Assembly (NCBI GenBank): GCA_030704615.1
Contig: CM060732.1
Span: forward strand, 1,178,001-1,242,000
Reading direction: 5' to 3'
From: Takakia lepidozioides
Lineage: Eukaryota; Streptophyta; Takakiopsida; Takakiales; Takakiaceae
DNA: 64,000 nt
This document shows positions 1-11,071 of this stretch, piece by piece. The notes under the pieces are model-generated. The model was not told the DNA's origin. It saw only the letters and a program-made list of their open reading frames with translations, and made no database searches. Made by a program: the position numbers and the translations under genes. Positions within the stretch are counted from its first letter, which is position 1, and each line of letters opens with the position of its first letter.

Positions 1-3000
1 CGGTAGAGTTGTAATGTAGAGCAGATTAGAGGCTCCATGGCTTCAGCCTGATACTCGATAGATATTAATCTGATATATACTTCATACTCACACTGTGTAG
101 AGAGATCTGAGTGAAGCTGTGGAATGAATGGATGAGTTGATGGAATCCAAAAGATTGCTGAAGCAATCTGATACTTAAATATCAACAGTAAGGTAACTAG
201 CTAACATGAATACGGGAAGGAATACAAATAGGAAACACCCCCATGATACACTTGCTGTAGGTCATGACTGATTGTTCTGAGCGGGCTGAGTGCTTAGAGA
301 TTTCCAACTGGGAGACTGGGTCATGAACAACCAGATGTGACAGGCATCTGGTGGGATCATGGTGGTTGGAGAATTAAAGAATTTGATGTGAATCAAATTC
401 CTTGTGAAACTGAGAAGGAAAGATTGTCCAAACGATTCTTTCAGAGGTTCTTGGAATTGCCAGACGGTTGTAAGGAAAACATTCTTAAGAGAGTGCATGA
501 TGCTGACCCTGAGTGGGGTCTGGAGAAAGGAGTGATAAAGATTTATCAGGTGGCCTGTAGAGGAAGAGCACGTTGGTTACCAACACTGGTTATGTGATAG
601 CATTGCTATCCATTAAGCGAGTAGAGTTTGAAGGCTGGGAGGAAAGAAAGGTGAATGTTTATACTCATATGCATGAAGAGCTTGTACTGGTAAAGAATTG
701 GATTCCAAAGGATATTTTGTGGATCAAACTCACACCAAGAACAGCTTTCCAGACTTGTTTGCCATATGGTTATATGGTAACGGAGACTTCTAGTATAGCC
801 AAGGGTGCATTAAAGCTTGAAAGAAACCCAGGCATATACGAGAGATATTACAGAAGAGAGTTTTGGTTATTGCCACATTAAAAGAAATGAAAGACATGGG
901 ACATGAGTGATGAAAGAGAAGCTAGACTCCAGAGATATTCAGCAAAAAGAGAAAGCTATCTGAAAGCTAATTATCCATATCTTTGGGAGAGAAGAATAGA
1001 CATAGGGGAATCATCTGGACCTAAGTCACCATTAAGATCACAGAGTACATCACCCATATCGGAAGAACTAGAGTTGGATGCCACTCCTTCTTTTTCTTTG
1101 CAAGAAAGATTAAGGGAATTGGTACGGGAAGAAGATCAATCACGAGGTGGAAGAGCTGAGGTACATCCCTGGATAAAAGATTTGACAGAAATCTTTGATA
1201 AGAGTTGGCATGGAACACCAAAAGCAGGAACTCCAGTTTCTGAAGCGGAAGGTGAAGAAGGAGGAGAGGATGTGGCAGAGCCAACCGAGAGTTCAGACTC
1301 TCCAACACCATTGCAGTTGAGTTATATGAGTGAAGAAGAAACCCAAGGGCAGAACTTGGAGGATGAAAATAGAGAGAAGAAATTGGAAGAGGAAGAGTAT
1401 GAAGAAGTAGACCCAACAGCTGAGGTTGAGACTACAACCAGGACATCCCAACCCGTTGGACCTGGATCAAGTGGAGCACTTGGATCACAGGCCAACGAAG
1501 GTGTCGGCTCAGGGGGATCAGGCGGGCTGCCTGGATCTGGCTCTGGGGGGACAGGGAGTGTGGGAAGTAGTGCAACTGGAGCTGGGAATACTGTGAATAT
1601 CGTGGGACCAGTAGTAGGGACTGCTCAGGGGCCACCACTGGGTGGAAGATCCACCACAACTACAACAGGTCCTCAAGGACCAGCACCAGCAAGGGTGCCA
1701 GCACCTGTCAGTGGGCTGAAGGTAGGGCCACAGATGGCGTTACAACCAACACGGGCAAAACCACCTTTTCCAATATATTCAGGAAAATGGGATCTTGATG
1801 TACACATTAGCCAATTTGAGCACATGTGTATAATGAACAATGAGAATGACGATGATGCCAAGATGAGATTGTTTCCTTGTTCACTTATCAAGAAAGCAAG
1901 TGAATGGTATGCAAGATTCCCTGATAATCATTTCCTAACCTGGAATGGCTTGAATACAGCATTTCGAAATAGGTTCGGGACAAGTAAAACTGAGGATGAA
2001 GTGTATGGAAGTTTACAACAGTTAAAGCAAAAGAAGCATGAAACTGTTGAGGAGTATATGGAAAAGATGGAATTGATGATGAAAAAGCTGGCTGCTGTAC
2101 CAGCACCAGGTTTACAGAAGACTTGGTTTGTGAGTGAACTAAGACCAGAGTTGCAGAAGAAAATGGATATGTTACCCCATAATACAGTGGAGGAGGCATT
2201 TGAAACTGCAAACAGAATTGAGCAATTGGGAATGCTCAGGAGAGAGAAAAGGGATGATGAGGACTCTGAGGATGAGTTAGATGAAGAAGAAGAGCAAGAA
2301 CTGAAAATGAAGAGTAAGAGAAAGGAGAAGTTGAAGAGGGATAACTATGAGAAAAGATTAGAAGAAATCTTGAAGAAGTATGCCACAGAGGCTGCAACAC
2401 ATTGGAGGAAGGGTGTTTGGTGTGCAAAGTGCCAGAATGAAGGCCATACCACCACTGAATGCCACATGAAGGAGAAACACTGTACTATCTGTAACATGGA
2501 TAACCATTCTACTAAGAATTGTTACTACAACAGAAGGACAGCTGCAAGAGAACCTAGGCAAGTAAGGGTGCATCAAGTGCAACCCCAGCCAAGAAGAAAC
2601 AATGATCAGGACCACTATGGTAGGGCTGGTGGTTATAACAATGGCATGGAAGGGAGGGGTAATTCAAGAGGGAATTACCAAGGAAATTCCAGAGGCAACT
2701 ATCAGGGTAATCCAAGGGGGAATTACCAGCCAGGGAATCAGGATTACAGAAATAATCTCAGAGCAGACCAAGGGCGAGGACCCAATGGTGAAGAACTGTG
2801 TTACTATTGTAATCAGCCAGGACATCGCAAGGCAGCCTGTTCATTCTGGATTAGACACCAGAATGAGATGAGAGCTCCTGTGAATGAGGGCCCAGTGGTG
2901 GCAGCTCACATGGTTAGGCCATGTGTTGTACCAGAAGTAAGTACAATGATAGTAACAAGAAGCAAAGCCAAACTAATATCTCCAATAGTTGAGGAAGATG

Positions 3001-3303
3001 ATGATAATGAAGATGGCAGTGATATGCCTGAAGATGATGAGGCTTGGAGAGATGAGAAGGAACTGCACAAGGAAGTGGCAGATACCATAAGGGAAATGCA
3101 GAAGAGTACTGATATTCCTGTGGCAGATTCCTCTGATTCTGATGGAGAAGAAGAAGTGAGTGAGGATGAAAAGAAGAAAGAAGTTGCAGACATGCAAAGT
3201 AATGAAAGGACTTTGGCTGAAGTAATATGCCAGACCAAAGCAGAGATTACCATTGGACAGCTATTGGCTGTGGCACCTTATTGTAGACACAGGCTGTATC
3301 AAT
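1..3303 (+). mobile_element. Ty3 retrotransposon family A, copy 1 (5' region and gag only)
   Basis: Plus-strand partial copy of the family that recurs at 3.3-12.68 kb (minus) and 30.06-40.29 kb (plus). The window opens inside the untranslated leader, continues through a broken pre-gag ORF and a full-looking gag, and stops abruptly at about 3,303. There the sequence switches to the antisense strand of copy 2's post-integrase ORF. The gag is almost identical to that of copy 2, so the duplication is recent. Everything downstream of gag is missing in this copy. Confidence 0.85.
264..881 (+). pseudogene. Pre-gag ORF of family A, broken
   Basis: Homologous to the intact 231-codon ORF at 11,072-11,767 (minus). 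The ATG at 264 (MTDCSERAEC) matches, but about 90 bases present in the other copies after 'gatttccaact' are deleted near 310, and one T is lost near 590, so the frame is split. The product is unknown. Conserved segments include GIWWDHGGW and the run around RFFQRFLELPDGCKENIL. It sits just upstream of gag, an unusual place for a Ty3-element ORF. I recognise no enzymatic motif. Confidence 0.7.
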
Positions 3304-3305
3304 AA
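903..3305 (+). CDS. gag: Gag polyprotein, family A copy 1
   Basis: 800-codon ORF. Residues about 1-280 are acidic and Ser/Gly-rich (low complexity). About 290-440 form a retrotransposon-gag-like capsid region (SEWYARFPDNHFLTWNGL). A charged coiled-coil-like stretch follows. Three CCHC knuckles then appear: CAKCQNEGHTTTEC, CTICNMDNHSTKNC and, after an Arg/Gly/Asn repeat (RGNYQGNS), CYYCNQPGHRKAAC. Knuckles of this kind bind nucleic acid. The start is ATG 903, shared with the other copies. The final codons derive from the inversion junction: the other copies continue into the protease region after RHRLYQ, whereas this one stops at once. It is a structural protein, probably inert here because pol is absent. 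Confidence 0.85.
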   Translation: MSDEREARLQRYSAKRESYLKANYPYLWERRIDIGESSGPKSPLRSQSTSPISEELELDATPSFSLQERLRELVREEDQSRGGRAEVHPWIKDLTEIFDKSWHGTPKAGTPVSEAEGEEGGEDVAEPTESSDSPTPLQLSYMSEEETQGQNLEDENREKKLEEEEYEEVDPTAEVETTTRTSQPVGPGSSGALGSQANEGVGSGGSGGLPGSGSGGTGSVGSSATGAGNTVNIVGPVVGTAQGPPLGGRSTTTTTGPQGPAPARVPAPVSGLKVGPQMALQPTRAKPPFPIYSGKWDLDVHISQFEHMCIMNNENDDDAKMRLFPCSLIKKASEWYARFPDNHFLTWNGLNTAFRNRFGTSKTEDEVYGSLQQLKQKKHETVEEYMEKMELMMKKLAAVPAPGLQKTWFVSELRPELQKKMDMLPHNTVEEAFETANRIEQLGMLRREKRDDEDSEDELDEEEEQELKMKSKRKEKLKRDNYEKRLEEILKKYATEAATHWRKGVWCAKCQNEGHTTTECHMKEKHCTICNMDNHSTKNCYYNRRTAAREPRQVRVHQVQPQPRRNNDQDHYGRAGGYNNGMEGRGNSRGNYQGNSRGNYQGNPRGNYQPGNQDYRNNLRADQGRGPNGEELCYYCNQPGHRKAACSFWIRHQNEMRAPVNEGPVVAAHMVRPCVVPEVSTMIVTRSKAKLISPIVEEDDDNEDGSDMPEDDEAWRDEKELHKEVADTIREMQKSTDIPVADSSDSDGEEEVSEDEKKKEVADMQSNERTLAEVICQTKAEITIGQLLAVAPYCRHRLYQ

Positions 3306-5136
3306 TCTCTTCATCTCCTCTACCAGTGCGTTGTACATTATGTCCGCCCATGCTACCTCTTCTCCTCTCAGGACTTTGAGTATTTCCTCTGTGAAGGATC
3401 TGCTCAAATACTGTTGGTTCTGTTTCATGGCAAACTGAACGTTCAATACCTGGCCTACCTCCCTTAGCCCTGGGTACACGGCCTTGGTACAAGCATAACC
3501 CTGAGTTTTAAATAAACTCCCTTCTTGGAATAAGTCCCCTATTTGCAGTCTTGCCCTGTGCTCCTCCACATGCACCTGACCTGATGGCAATTCAAACAAT
3601 TGCTGTAGGTATAGGGGAGTAACTTCTAATTCAACTCCCTTCACCGTTGTTGCTCCTATCCTAGGCTCAAAGTTCTGCAAGAATTGTAACATGTACTGCC
3701 TATGGTGCAATGTCCAATCTTTGCTTTGCAATCCTTCTAATCGCAGCTCCTTCAGTAACTGTACCGCCTGTGGAGTAGCAATCGTTTCTTTCTGCAGGAT
3801 TGTGGTGCTCTTCACCTTGATTTCTTCCATTCCTCTCACTCTCTTCATTCTAGACCCACAGAAAGGTTTTGGCTGTAACAATTGAAGAAATGCTTGCAGG
3901 GCACAAAGCATAAACGTATGGTTGCCACAAAATGCTATGGGTAATTTCTTGTAAGCCTGCGGGGCTTGCAAGCATCGATTAAGAGAAAAGATACTCTTTG
4001 TTCTTCTATCCCCGTGCCACTGCGTAAGTAGTATCGCGAGCGTATAGTCTGTTAGTTCCTCCATAGCTTCAAAGCTATAGCATTGATGGTCTGTCCTGTC
4101 GAGACGCCCGTTACTTGGAACGACGCCGACTCTTGCACTTAAAATCCCTCCAATTTCTTGATCCTGCTTCTGGCTTATGATTGGCTGTAACTGCTGTGAC
4201 TGGATTTTAGATTTAATTTCCTTCCATGGATTTTCCACTCTGTCCACTAGGATAGCACATGTGACATGGATTTCGCTTTTCGGTATTTTTAAAGGGTTCC
4301 GTTACCCTTTCCCCGTATTCATTAATGGGCCCATAATAAGTTAATGTGCCAGGTAGGTACTTTGACGGCCAATTTTGTCTTCTTCCTTGATGACACTTGC
4401 CTTTGCAATCCATGTCCGGCTGTGTGTCTCGCCCAGGCGTCCACGTGTCTATTTTTAAACGTGCCTCTGTCCAATTTTCCGCCGGCCACTCTCTGGATGT
4501 TAACCCACGTCCACTTGTCACTGATCCTATGGATTGTGTAACCCCAGTAGGCTGTGTTCAGTTGTGACAGGCTGTGTCATACTGTGGTACGTTGTGATAG
4601 GCTGTGTGGCACTGTGGTAAGTTGTGATAGGCTGTGACACGCTGTGGTAGGTTGTGATAGGCTGTGTGACACCGTGATGGGCTGTGATAGGCTGTGCCAC
4701 ACTGTGATGGGCTGTGATAGGCTATGTCGCGCCTTGATGGGTTGTGATAGGCTGTATCGCGCTTTGATGGGCTGTGATAGGCTGTGTCGCGCCTTGATGG
4801 GTTGTGATAGGCTGTGTCGCGCCTTGATGGGCTGTGATAGGCTGTGTCGCGCCTTGATGGGCTGTGATAGGCTGTGTCGCGCCGTGATGGGCTGTGATAG
4901 GCTGTGTCACGCTTGTACTGCCCGCCCTGGTCATATATGCTCGTCCTAGCGACAAGTGCTTCATACTCCGTTGGTATCACTGGCGCAGCCTGTGACTGCT
5001 TCTGCGTTTCAACATGCAAATCATGCTGCAATGGTTTGTCATGGATACCACTGTACCCCTTCAACTTATTGGCATTAACTCTTCCTAGCATCTCTTTGTT
5101 AATGGTTTGTAACATGGCGGTGTTGTTATCATACAT
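3304..5136 (-). pseudogene. Post-integrase ORF of family A (copy 2), broken
   Basis: Three open pieces (5136-4558, 4521-4213, 4247-3304) match the corresponding region of copy 3 (37.6-39.3 kb). The ORF runs directly on from the integrase C-terminus (MYDNNTAMLQTINKEML), through an in-frame decapeptide-like repeat (RRDTAYHSPS), a basic/polar linker, and a conserved block around LAILLTQWH and AFCGNHTFMLCALQAFL. I see no signal peptide or convincing membrane anchor. Some plant Ty3 elements carry an extra ORF after integrase, including the env-like ORF of Athila; the position fits but the sequence does not prove it. It ends at the inversion junction with copy 1. Confidence 0.6.
4556..4918 (-). repeat. 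30-bp tandem repeat inside the post-integrase ORF
   Basis: About a dozen degenerate units. The inner ones have a 30-bp period (plus strand: GGCTGTGATAGGCTGTGTCGCG plus about 8 bases). Because 30 is a multiple of 3, the repeat is translated in frame on the minus strand as (R)RDTAYHSPS. The same place in copy 3 (37.87-38.05 kb) has fewer, more divergent units. Flanking units lose the strict period. Confidence 0.85.
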
Positions 5137-5223
5137 CTTCTGTATGACATAAGGTCATTTCCATGGTGATTTAAGCTTAGAAGCTTTAATCTTTCCCTTC
5201 TTCTGCAACCAGAGAACCAAATC

Positions 5224-5799
5224 TCATGTCTTAAAAGTCTTTAACTTGCCTTCATCAAACTGTTCCTTTCTCTTCATCTGAATTCTGGTCATGTTATCAG
5301 CTGCATCAACACGTACTTCTTCCACATGGTATAATTCATGTTTCCTGACCTTAATTGAATCTTTTAATTCCATTCTCTTTCCCCATTCCGTTCTCATGGT
5401 AGGTAACAGGAATTCCACTGGAAGTAAAGTTTCCATACCATAAACTAATTGGAATGGTGTATACTTAGTGGTGACTTTATATGAAGTCATGTATGACCAC
5501 AAAGCTGTCAGCAGCTTTGTATCCCAATCCGTTCTGTTTGCATTGACTATCTTAGCCAAGATAGTACATAGTATTTTGTTGGTAGCCTCTGCCTGTCCAT
5601 TACCTTGTGGGTAATAGGTTGTGCTCTTCTTATGCACAATCATGAACTCCTTAGTTAATAATTCAATGGTCTCATTAATGAAGTGACTTCCCTGATCACT
5701 GATAAATTCCAAGGGACAGCCAAATCGTGTAAGTATGTTCTCATACAGGAACCTTGCTGTGGACTTGGCTGTGTTGTCCCTCAAAGCTTTAGCTTCCAC
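5224..5799 (-). pseudogene. Integrase C-terminal half, family A copy 2
   Basis: Continues the integrase after a stop near 5,840. Contains the second catalytic Asp in FISDQGSHF and the catalytic Glu region YYPQGNGQAEATNK, then LWSYMTSYKVTTKYTPF and a C-terminal basic segment. The family inserts retroelement cDNA into the host genome. A stop at about 5,221 replaces the GDLVLWLQ context seen in copy 3, so translation would end before the GPY-type C-terminal segment (SPWKGPYVIK in copy 3). Confidence 0.85.
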
Positions 5800-5841
5800 C
5801 CACTTCGTAGTATAATCAGTGGCTGTAATTATGTACCTGTT

Positions 5842-7134
5842 CTATGTATTCTTGGCTGGTGGGTTAATTGGTCCAACAAAGTCTAGTCCCCATTTCTGAA
5901 ATGGTTCCGTAGGCATTGTAGGATGCAAAGCCATCTTCCCAGATCTCTGCAAAGGTCCTTGCCTCTGACATTCATCACAACTCTGACAATACTTGTGTAC
6001 ATCTTTGAACAAAGTAGGCCACCAGTAACCTGCCAGTAGTATCTTCCTACTAGTAGTCTCTTCTCCAAAATGACCTCCTGCCACTCCTTTATGAACTTCC
6101 TCCAAAACTTTATTAACTTCATGGTGGTATAAGCATCGCTTTAGCACTCCATCTGGTCCTAGCTTATACATTCTGCTTCCTACCATAGTGTAAGGTAGAG
6201 CCTTGATAGCAATTCTCTTTCTCTGCTCCTTTCCATAACTTGGTGGACACTGACCATGAGCAAGGTAGTATCTGATTGGCCACTGCCAATCTAACCAGTC
6301 ATCTGCACTTCCCTGCACCTGCACTGCAAATAGACTCGCATCTGATAATTGATCATCTATTCCCGTGGCTGGTTCTCCTGTTGATAACCGTGACAAGTGA
6401 TCCGCCACAAGATGTAGCCTCCCAGGCTTGTAAACAACCTCGAACTCAAACTCGTGCAAGATTATCAACCATCTTGCTATTCTTCCGCTTATCAGAGGTT
6501 TGTTTACCAGGTATATCAGAGCCTGGTGATCCACATAGAACATAAACTTCTTGCCCAACAGGTAATGCCTGAATTTCTTCACTGCATAGATCATTGCCAA
6601 TGCTTCTCTTTCCGTTGTGCTATAATTTCTTTCGGCATTGTTCATCAATCGGCTAGCATAGTACACAGGTGAATCTATCCTTCCTGTAACATTTTGGGCT
6701 AACACTGCTCCCAGTGCTTCTCCTGAAGCATCACAGTGAACATGAAATATTTCCTGCCAGTGAGGATTAATCAGCACAGGTGTAGTTGTTACTGACAATG
6801 TAAGTTCCTCGAAAGCCTGTTGACATTCAGGTGTCCATGCAAACACTGCATCTTTCTTCAGAAGTTTGCTCAATGGTGCTGCTATCTGTGCATACTGTCT
6901 GACAAATCTTCTGTAATAGCTGGTTTGTCCCAGGAATCTCCTTAGACTCTTAGCATTTACTGGTGGTGGAGAGGCTTTAATGGCCTCTGTCTTCTTGGGA
7001 TCCACAAGAAGTCCCCTCTTACACACAATGTGTCCCAGAAGCACCCCTGAGTTCACACAGAAAGTACATTTCTCTGGATTCAGGCCCAGACCTCTCATTC
7101 TGCATCTGGCCAGACATAACTCCAATTTATGCAA
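5842..7134 (-). pseudogene. RT end, RNase H and integrase zinc domain, family A copy 2
   Basis: 430-codon open stretch. It begins in the RT thumb (LGLNPEKCTF, LRRFLGQTSYYRRFV), then RNase H (HCDASGEALGAVLAQ, YSTTEREALAMIYAVKKFRHYL, DHQALIYL, ADHLSRL), then the integrase HHCC zinc region (H/H before YWWPTLFKDVHKYCQSCDEC) and the first catalytic Asp (GLDFVGPI). It is offset one frame from the upstream RT because a base is missing near 7,135. It ends at a TAG where copy 3 has an Arg codon. Confidence 0.85.
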
Positions 7135-7832
7135 GTGTCATTCTTAGAGCTGTACACACTGAAATCATCCAAGAATACCTGCATGAAATCATCCAGATAC
7201 TCATGAAAAGATTCACTTATCACTCTCTGAAAGGTTGCTGGTGCATTACAAAGTCCAAAGGGCATGACTTTGTATGCATAAGCACCCCAGTCTGTGATGA
7301 AAGCTGTCTTTCCCTGGTCTTCTTCTGCCACTTGCACTTGATTATAACCACTGAAGCCATCCATGAATGGGTACATCTCATGGCCTGCCACAGTGTCCAA
7401 TACTGCTTCGGTGAATGGCAAGGGGAATACATCCTTCTTCGTGCAAGCATTCAACTTCTTATAGTTCACACAAACTCTTAGTTTACCATTCTTCTTGGGA
7501 ACTATCACAATGGGTGACCACCAAGTTGTATACTCTATTGGGTATATAAACTTAGCCTCAGGCAACTTCTTGATCTCTTCTCCAACCTTCTGTGCATAGT
7601 TGGGATTCATTCTGTACCTCGCCTGCTTGATTGGTACTGACCCTGGTTCCAGTTCAATCTTATGTCGACAGATCTCAGGTGGTATCCCTTTTAGATCCTC
7701 GTAGCTCCAAGCAAATACATCTCTGTATTTGATGAACAAACTCTTAGCTTCTTCAAAGAATTCTGGCTCCAAATCAGCTCCTACCTTCACCATCCTCGGT
7801 TCCCCTTCAGTTCCCACATTCACTTCCCTCAC
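7095..7832 (-). pseudogene. Reverse transcriptase, family A copy 2
   Basis: Contains the Ty3 RT landmarks RYRMNPNYAQKV, SPIVIVPKKNGKLRVCVNYKKLN, FMDGFSGYNQV, TAFITDWGAYAYKVMPFGLCNAP and the catalytic box VFLDDFSVYSS, that is FLDD rather than the common YVDD/YIDD. Reverse transcription of element RNA would occur in cytoplasmic particles. The upstream limit is a TAG at 7,833-7,835 where copy 3 has CAG. The downstream limit is a one-base deletion. Confidence 0.88.
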
Positions 7833-8540
7833 CTACTCATCAGCTGTGATTGTCCAACCAGTCACCACTTCATCCTGTAAACTCACAGTGGCTGGTTCCT
7901 CTAGGATTTCCATTTCTCCTTCTCTTTCTTCATAGAAATGTGATGGGTAACTACTGGTTTCCTCTTCAATTGGTGTTGCTGACACTACACCACAGCAGAT
8001 ACCTCTTAAACAACTTAGGCCTTCCAACCGCATCTCTGCAACCTGCTCCCACTCTGGGTGTGCAGCGAACAGGGTAGCTTCCTGCTCCTCATCCAGTCCT
8101 CCCCTCCAATCATACTCTCTGACCCCTCGAGGTCTTCTCGTAGCAGGTAATCTACTAGATTTCTTTGTGGTAATTTGTATCTCGTGCATCCCATTATGCA
8201 CGGTTAGTAACTGAGAATTCCAGTCATGGAATACCCTGGCCTGTTTCAGCCACGGACGTCCCAATAATAAGGAGTAAGCCTCCATGACTTCATCCATCTT
8301 CAACACAGTTACTGTGATCATAAAGATCATCTTCTGTATCTGTATCTTAACTCCTCTTATCAATCCCAATGGCTGTACACTTCTTTGATCTGCCATTGTT
8401 ACTTTAAATGGGGCTGGTTTCATGTTACTTAGACCAAGCTTCTTCCTTAATTGGTCTGTCATGATATTTACTCCAGAGCCTCCATCTATCAGTACATCAG
8501 TTAGTTCTGTGCTTCCAATTCTCAATTGGATTACTGGCAT
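7833..8540 (-). pseudogene. Aspartic protease region, family A copy 2
   Basis: Retropepsin-like region with the active-site segment VLIDGGSGVNIM (D-G-G-S-G in place of D-S/T-G-A) and the flap/second-half segment SLLLGRPWLKQARVFHDW. It would cleave the polyprotein. In copy 3 the reading frame is shared with gag upstream. Here a CGA to TGA change at 8,639-8,641 separates gag from protease, and CAG to TAG at 7,833 separates protease from RT. Confidence 0.8.
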
Positions 8541-8638
8541 AGAATCATCAAAGTCATGACTGTTTCTTGCCCTTCCGGCTTCACATTATAACTGGTCACC
8601 TTGCTGTTCAGGTCTGTGTTTCCTGTCTCCTGGGCAAT

Positions 8639-11050
8639 TCAATTGATTGCTTGATACAGCTTGTGTCTACAATAAGGTGCCACAGCCAATAGCTGTCCAA
8701 TGGTAATCTCTGCTTTGGTCTGGCATATTACTTCAGCCAAAGTCCCTTCATTACTTTGCATGTCTGCAACTTCTTTATTCCTTTCATCCTCACTCACTTC
8801 TTCTTTTCCATCAGAATCAGAGGAATCTGCCATAGGAATATCAGTACTCTTCTGCATTTCCCTTATGGTATCTGCCACTTCCTTGTGCAGTTCCTTCTCA
8901 TCTCTCCAAGCCTCATCATCTTCAGGCATATCACTGCCATCTTCATTATCATCATCTTCCTCAACTACTGGAGGTATTAGTTTGGCTTTGCTTCTTGTTA
9001 CTATCATTGTACTTACTTCTGGTACAACACATGGCCTAACCATGTGAGCTGCCACCACTGGGCCCTCATTCACAGGAGCTCTCATCTCATTCTGGTGTCT
9101 AATCCAGAACGAACAGGCTGCCTTGCGATGTCCTGGCTGATTACAATAGTAACACAGTTCTTCACCATTGGGTCCTCGCCCTTGGTCTGCTCTTGGATTA
9201 TTTCTGTAATCCTGATTCCCTGGCTGGTAATTCCCCCTTGGATTACCCTGATAGTTGCCTCTGGAATTTCCTTGGTAATTCCCTCTTGAATTACCCCTCC
9301 CTTCCATGCCATTGCTATAACCACCAGGCCTACCATAGTGGTCCTGATCATTGTTTCTTCTTGGCTGGGGTTGCACTTGATGCACCCTTACTTGCCTAGG
9401 TTCTCTTGCAGCTGTCCTTCTGTTGTAGTAACAATTCTTAGTAGAATGGTTATCCATGTTACAGATAGTACAGTGTTTCTCCTTCATGTGGCATTCAGTG
9501 GTGGTATGGCCTTCATTCTGGCACTTTGCACACCAAACACCCTTCCTCCAATGTGTTGCAGCCTCTGTGGCATACTTCTTCAAGATTTCTTCTAATCTTT
9601 TCTCATAGTTATCCCTCTTCAACTTCTCCTTTCTCTTACTCTTCATTTTCAGTTCTTGCTCTTCTTCTTCATCTGACTCATCCTCAGAGTCCTCATCATC
9701 CCTTTTCTCTCTCCTGAGCATTCCCAATTGCTCAATTCTGTTTGCAGTTTCAAATGCCTCCTCCACTGTATTATGGGGTAACATATCCACTTTCTTCTGC
9801 AACTCTGGTCTTAGTTCACTCACAAACCAAGTCTTCTGTAAACCTGGTGCTGGTACAGCAGCCAGCTTTTTCATCATCAATTCCATCTTTTCCATATACT
9901 CCTCAACAGTTTCATGCTTCTTTTGCTTTAACTGTTGTAAACTTCCATACACTTCATCCTCAGTTTTACTTGTCCCGAACCTATTTCGAAATGCTGTATT
10001 CAAGCCATTCCAGGTTAGGAAATGATTATCAGGGAATCTTGCATACCATTCACTTGCTTTCTTGATAAGTGAACAAGGAAACAATCTCATCTTGGCATCA
10101 TCGTCATTCTCATTGTTCACTATACACATGTGCTCAAATTGGCTAATGTGTACATCAAGATCCCCTTTTCCTGAATATATTGGAAAAGGTGGTTTTGCCC
10201 GTGTTGGTTGTAACGCCATCTGTGGCCCTACCTTCAGCCCACTGACAGGTGCTGGCACCCTTGCTGGTGCTGGTCCTTGAGGACCTGTTGTAGTTGTGGT
10301 GGATCTTCCACCCAGTGGTGGCCCCTGAGCAGTCCCTACTACTGGTCCCACGATATTCACAGTATTCCCAGCTCCAGTTGCACTACTTCCCACACTCCCT
10401 GTCCCCCCAGAGCCAGATCCAGGCAGCCCGCCTGATCCCCCTGAGCCGACACCTTCGTTGGCCTGTGATCCAAGTGCTCCACTTGATCTTGGTCCAACGG
10501 GTTGGGATGTCCTGGTTGTAGTCTCAACCTCAGCTGTTGGGTCTACTTCTTCATACTCTTCCTCTTCCAATTTCTTCTCTATATTTTCATCCTCCAAGTT
10601 CTGCCCTTGGGTTTCTTCTTCACTCATGTAACTCAACTGCAATGGTGTTGGAGAGTCTGAACTCTCTGTTGGCTCTGCCACATCCTCTCCTCCTTCTTCA
10701 CCTTCCGCTTCAGAAACTGGAGTTCCTGCTTTTGGTGTTCCATGCCAACTCTTATCAAAGATTTCTGTCAAATCTTTTATCCAGGGATGTACCTCAGATC
10801 TTTCACCTCGTGATTGATCTTCTTCCCGTACCAATTCCCTTAATCTTTCTTGCAAAGAAAAAGAAGGAGTGGCATCCAACTCTAGTTCTTCCGGTATGGG
10901 TGATGTACTCTCTGATCTTAATGGTGTGAGAGGTCCAGATGATTCCCCTATGTCTATTCCTCTCTCCCAAAGATATGGATAATTAGCTTTCAGATAGCTT
11001 TCTATTTTTGCTGAATATCTATGGAGTCTAGCTTCTCTTTCATCACTCAT
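8639..11050 (-). CDS. gag: Gag polyprotein, family A copy 2
   Basis: 803-codon ORF, nearly the same as the copy 1 gag: acidic N-terminus, capsid-like centre (SEWYARFPDNHFL), charged region, two adjacent CCHC knuckles and a third after the RGNYQGN repeats. The start ATG at 11,050 lies about 20 bases after the end of the pre-gag ORF. The stop TGA at 8,639 corresponds to CGA in copy 3, so the natural product was probably a longer gag-pol fusion. Confidence 0.87.
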   Translation of the reverse strand: MSDEREARLHRYSAKIESYLKANYPYLWERGIDIGESSGPLTPLRSESTSPIPEELELDATPSFSLQERLRELVREEDQSRGERSEVHPWIKDLTEIFDKSWHGTPKAGTPVSEAEGEEGGEDVAEPTESSDSPTPLQLSYMSEEETQGQNLEDENIEKKLEEEEYEEVDPTAEVETTTRTSQPVGPRSSGALGSQANEGVGSGGSGGLPGSGSGGTGSVGSSATGAGNTVNIVGPVVGTAQGPPLGGRSTTTTTGPQGPAPARVPAPVSGLKVGPQMALQPTRAKPPFPIYSGKGDLDVHISQFEHMCIVNNENDDDAKMRLFPCSLIKKASEWYARFPDNHFLTWNGLNTAFRNRFGTSKTEDEVYGSLQQLKQKKHETVEEYMEKMELMMKKLAAVPAPGLQKTWFVSELRPELQKKVDMLPHNTVEEAFETANRIEQLGMLRREKRDDEDSEDESDEEEEQELKMKSKRKEKLKRDNYEKRLEEILKKYATEAATHWRKGVWCAKCQNEGHTTTECHMKEKHCTICNMDNHSTKNCYYNRRTAAREPRQVRVHQVQPQPRRNNDQDHYGRPGGYSNGMEGRGNSRGNYQGNSRGNYQGNPRGNYQPGNQDYRNNPRADQGRGPNGEELCYYCNQPGHRKAACSFWIRHQNEMRAPVNEGPVVAAHMVRPCVVPEVSTMIVTRSKAKLIPPVVEEDDDNEDGSDMPEDDEAWRDEKELHKEVADTIREMQKSTDIPMADSSDSDGKEEVSEDERNKEVADMQSNEGTLAEVICQTKAEITIGQLLAVAPYCRHKLYQAIN

Positions 11051-11071
11051 GTCCCATGTCTTTCATTTCTT

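Noticed and set aside
3253-3438. Short plus-strand ORF across the inversion junction
   Set aside because: Formed by chance at the join of two antisense pieces.
4556-4918. Possible CRISPR-like array
   Set aside because: Units are contiguous with no unique spacers and lie in a retrotransposon ORF in a eukaryotic genome.
4644-4949. Cys-rich repeat protein (MGCDRLCRAL units) on the plus strand
   Set aside because: Antisense reading of the 30-bp repeat inside the post-integrase ORF; copy 3 does not keep it open.
9338-10929. Several open frames on the plus strand opposite gag copy 2, repeated opposite gag copies 1 and 3
   Set aside because: Antisense shadows of gag. They recur in all copies only because gag itself is conserved.
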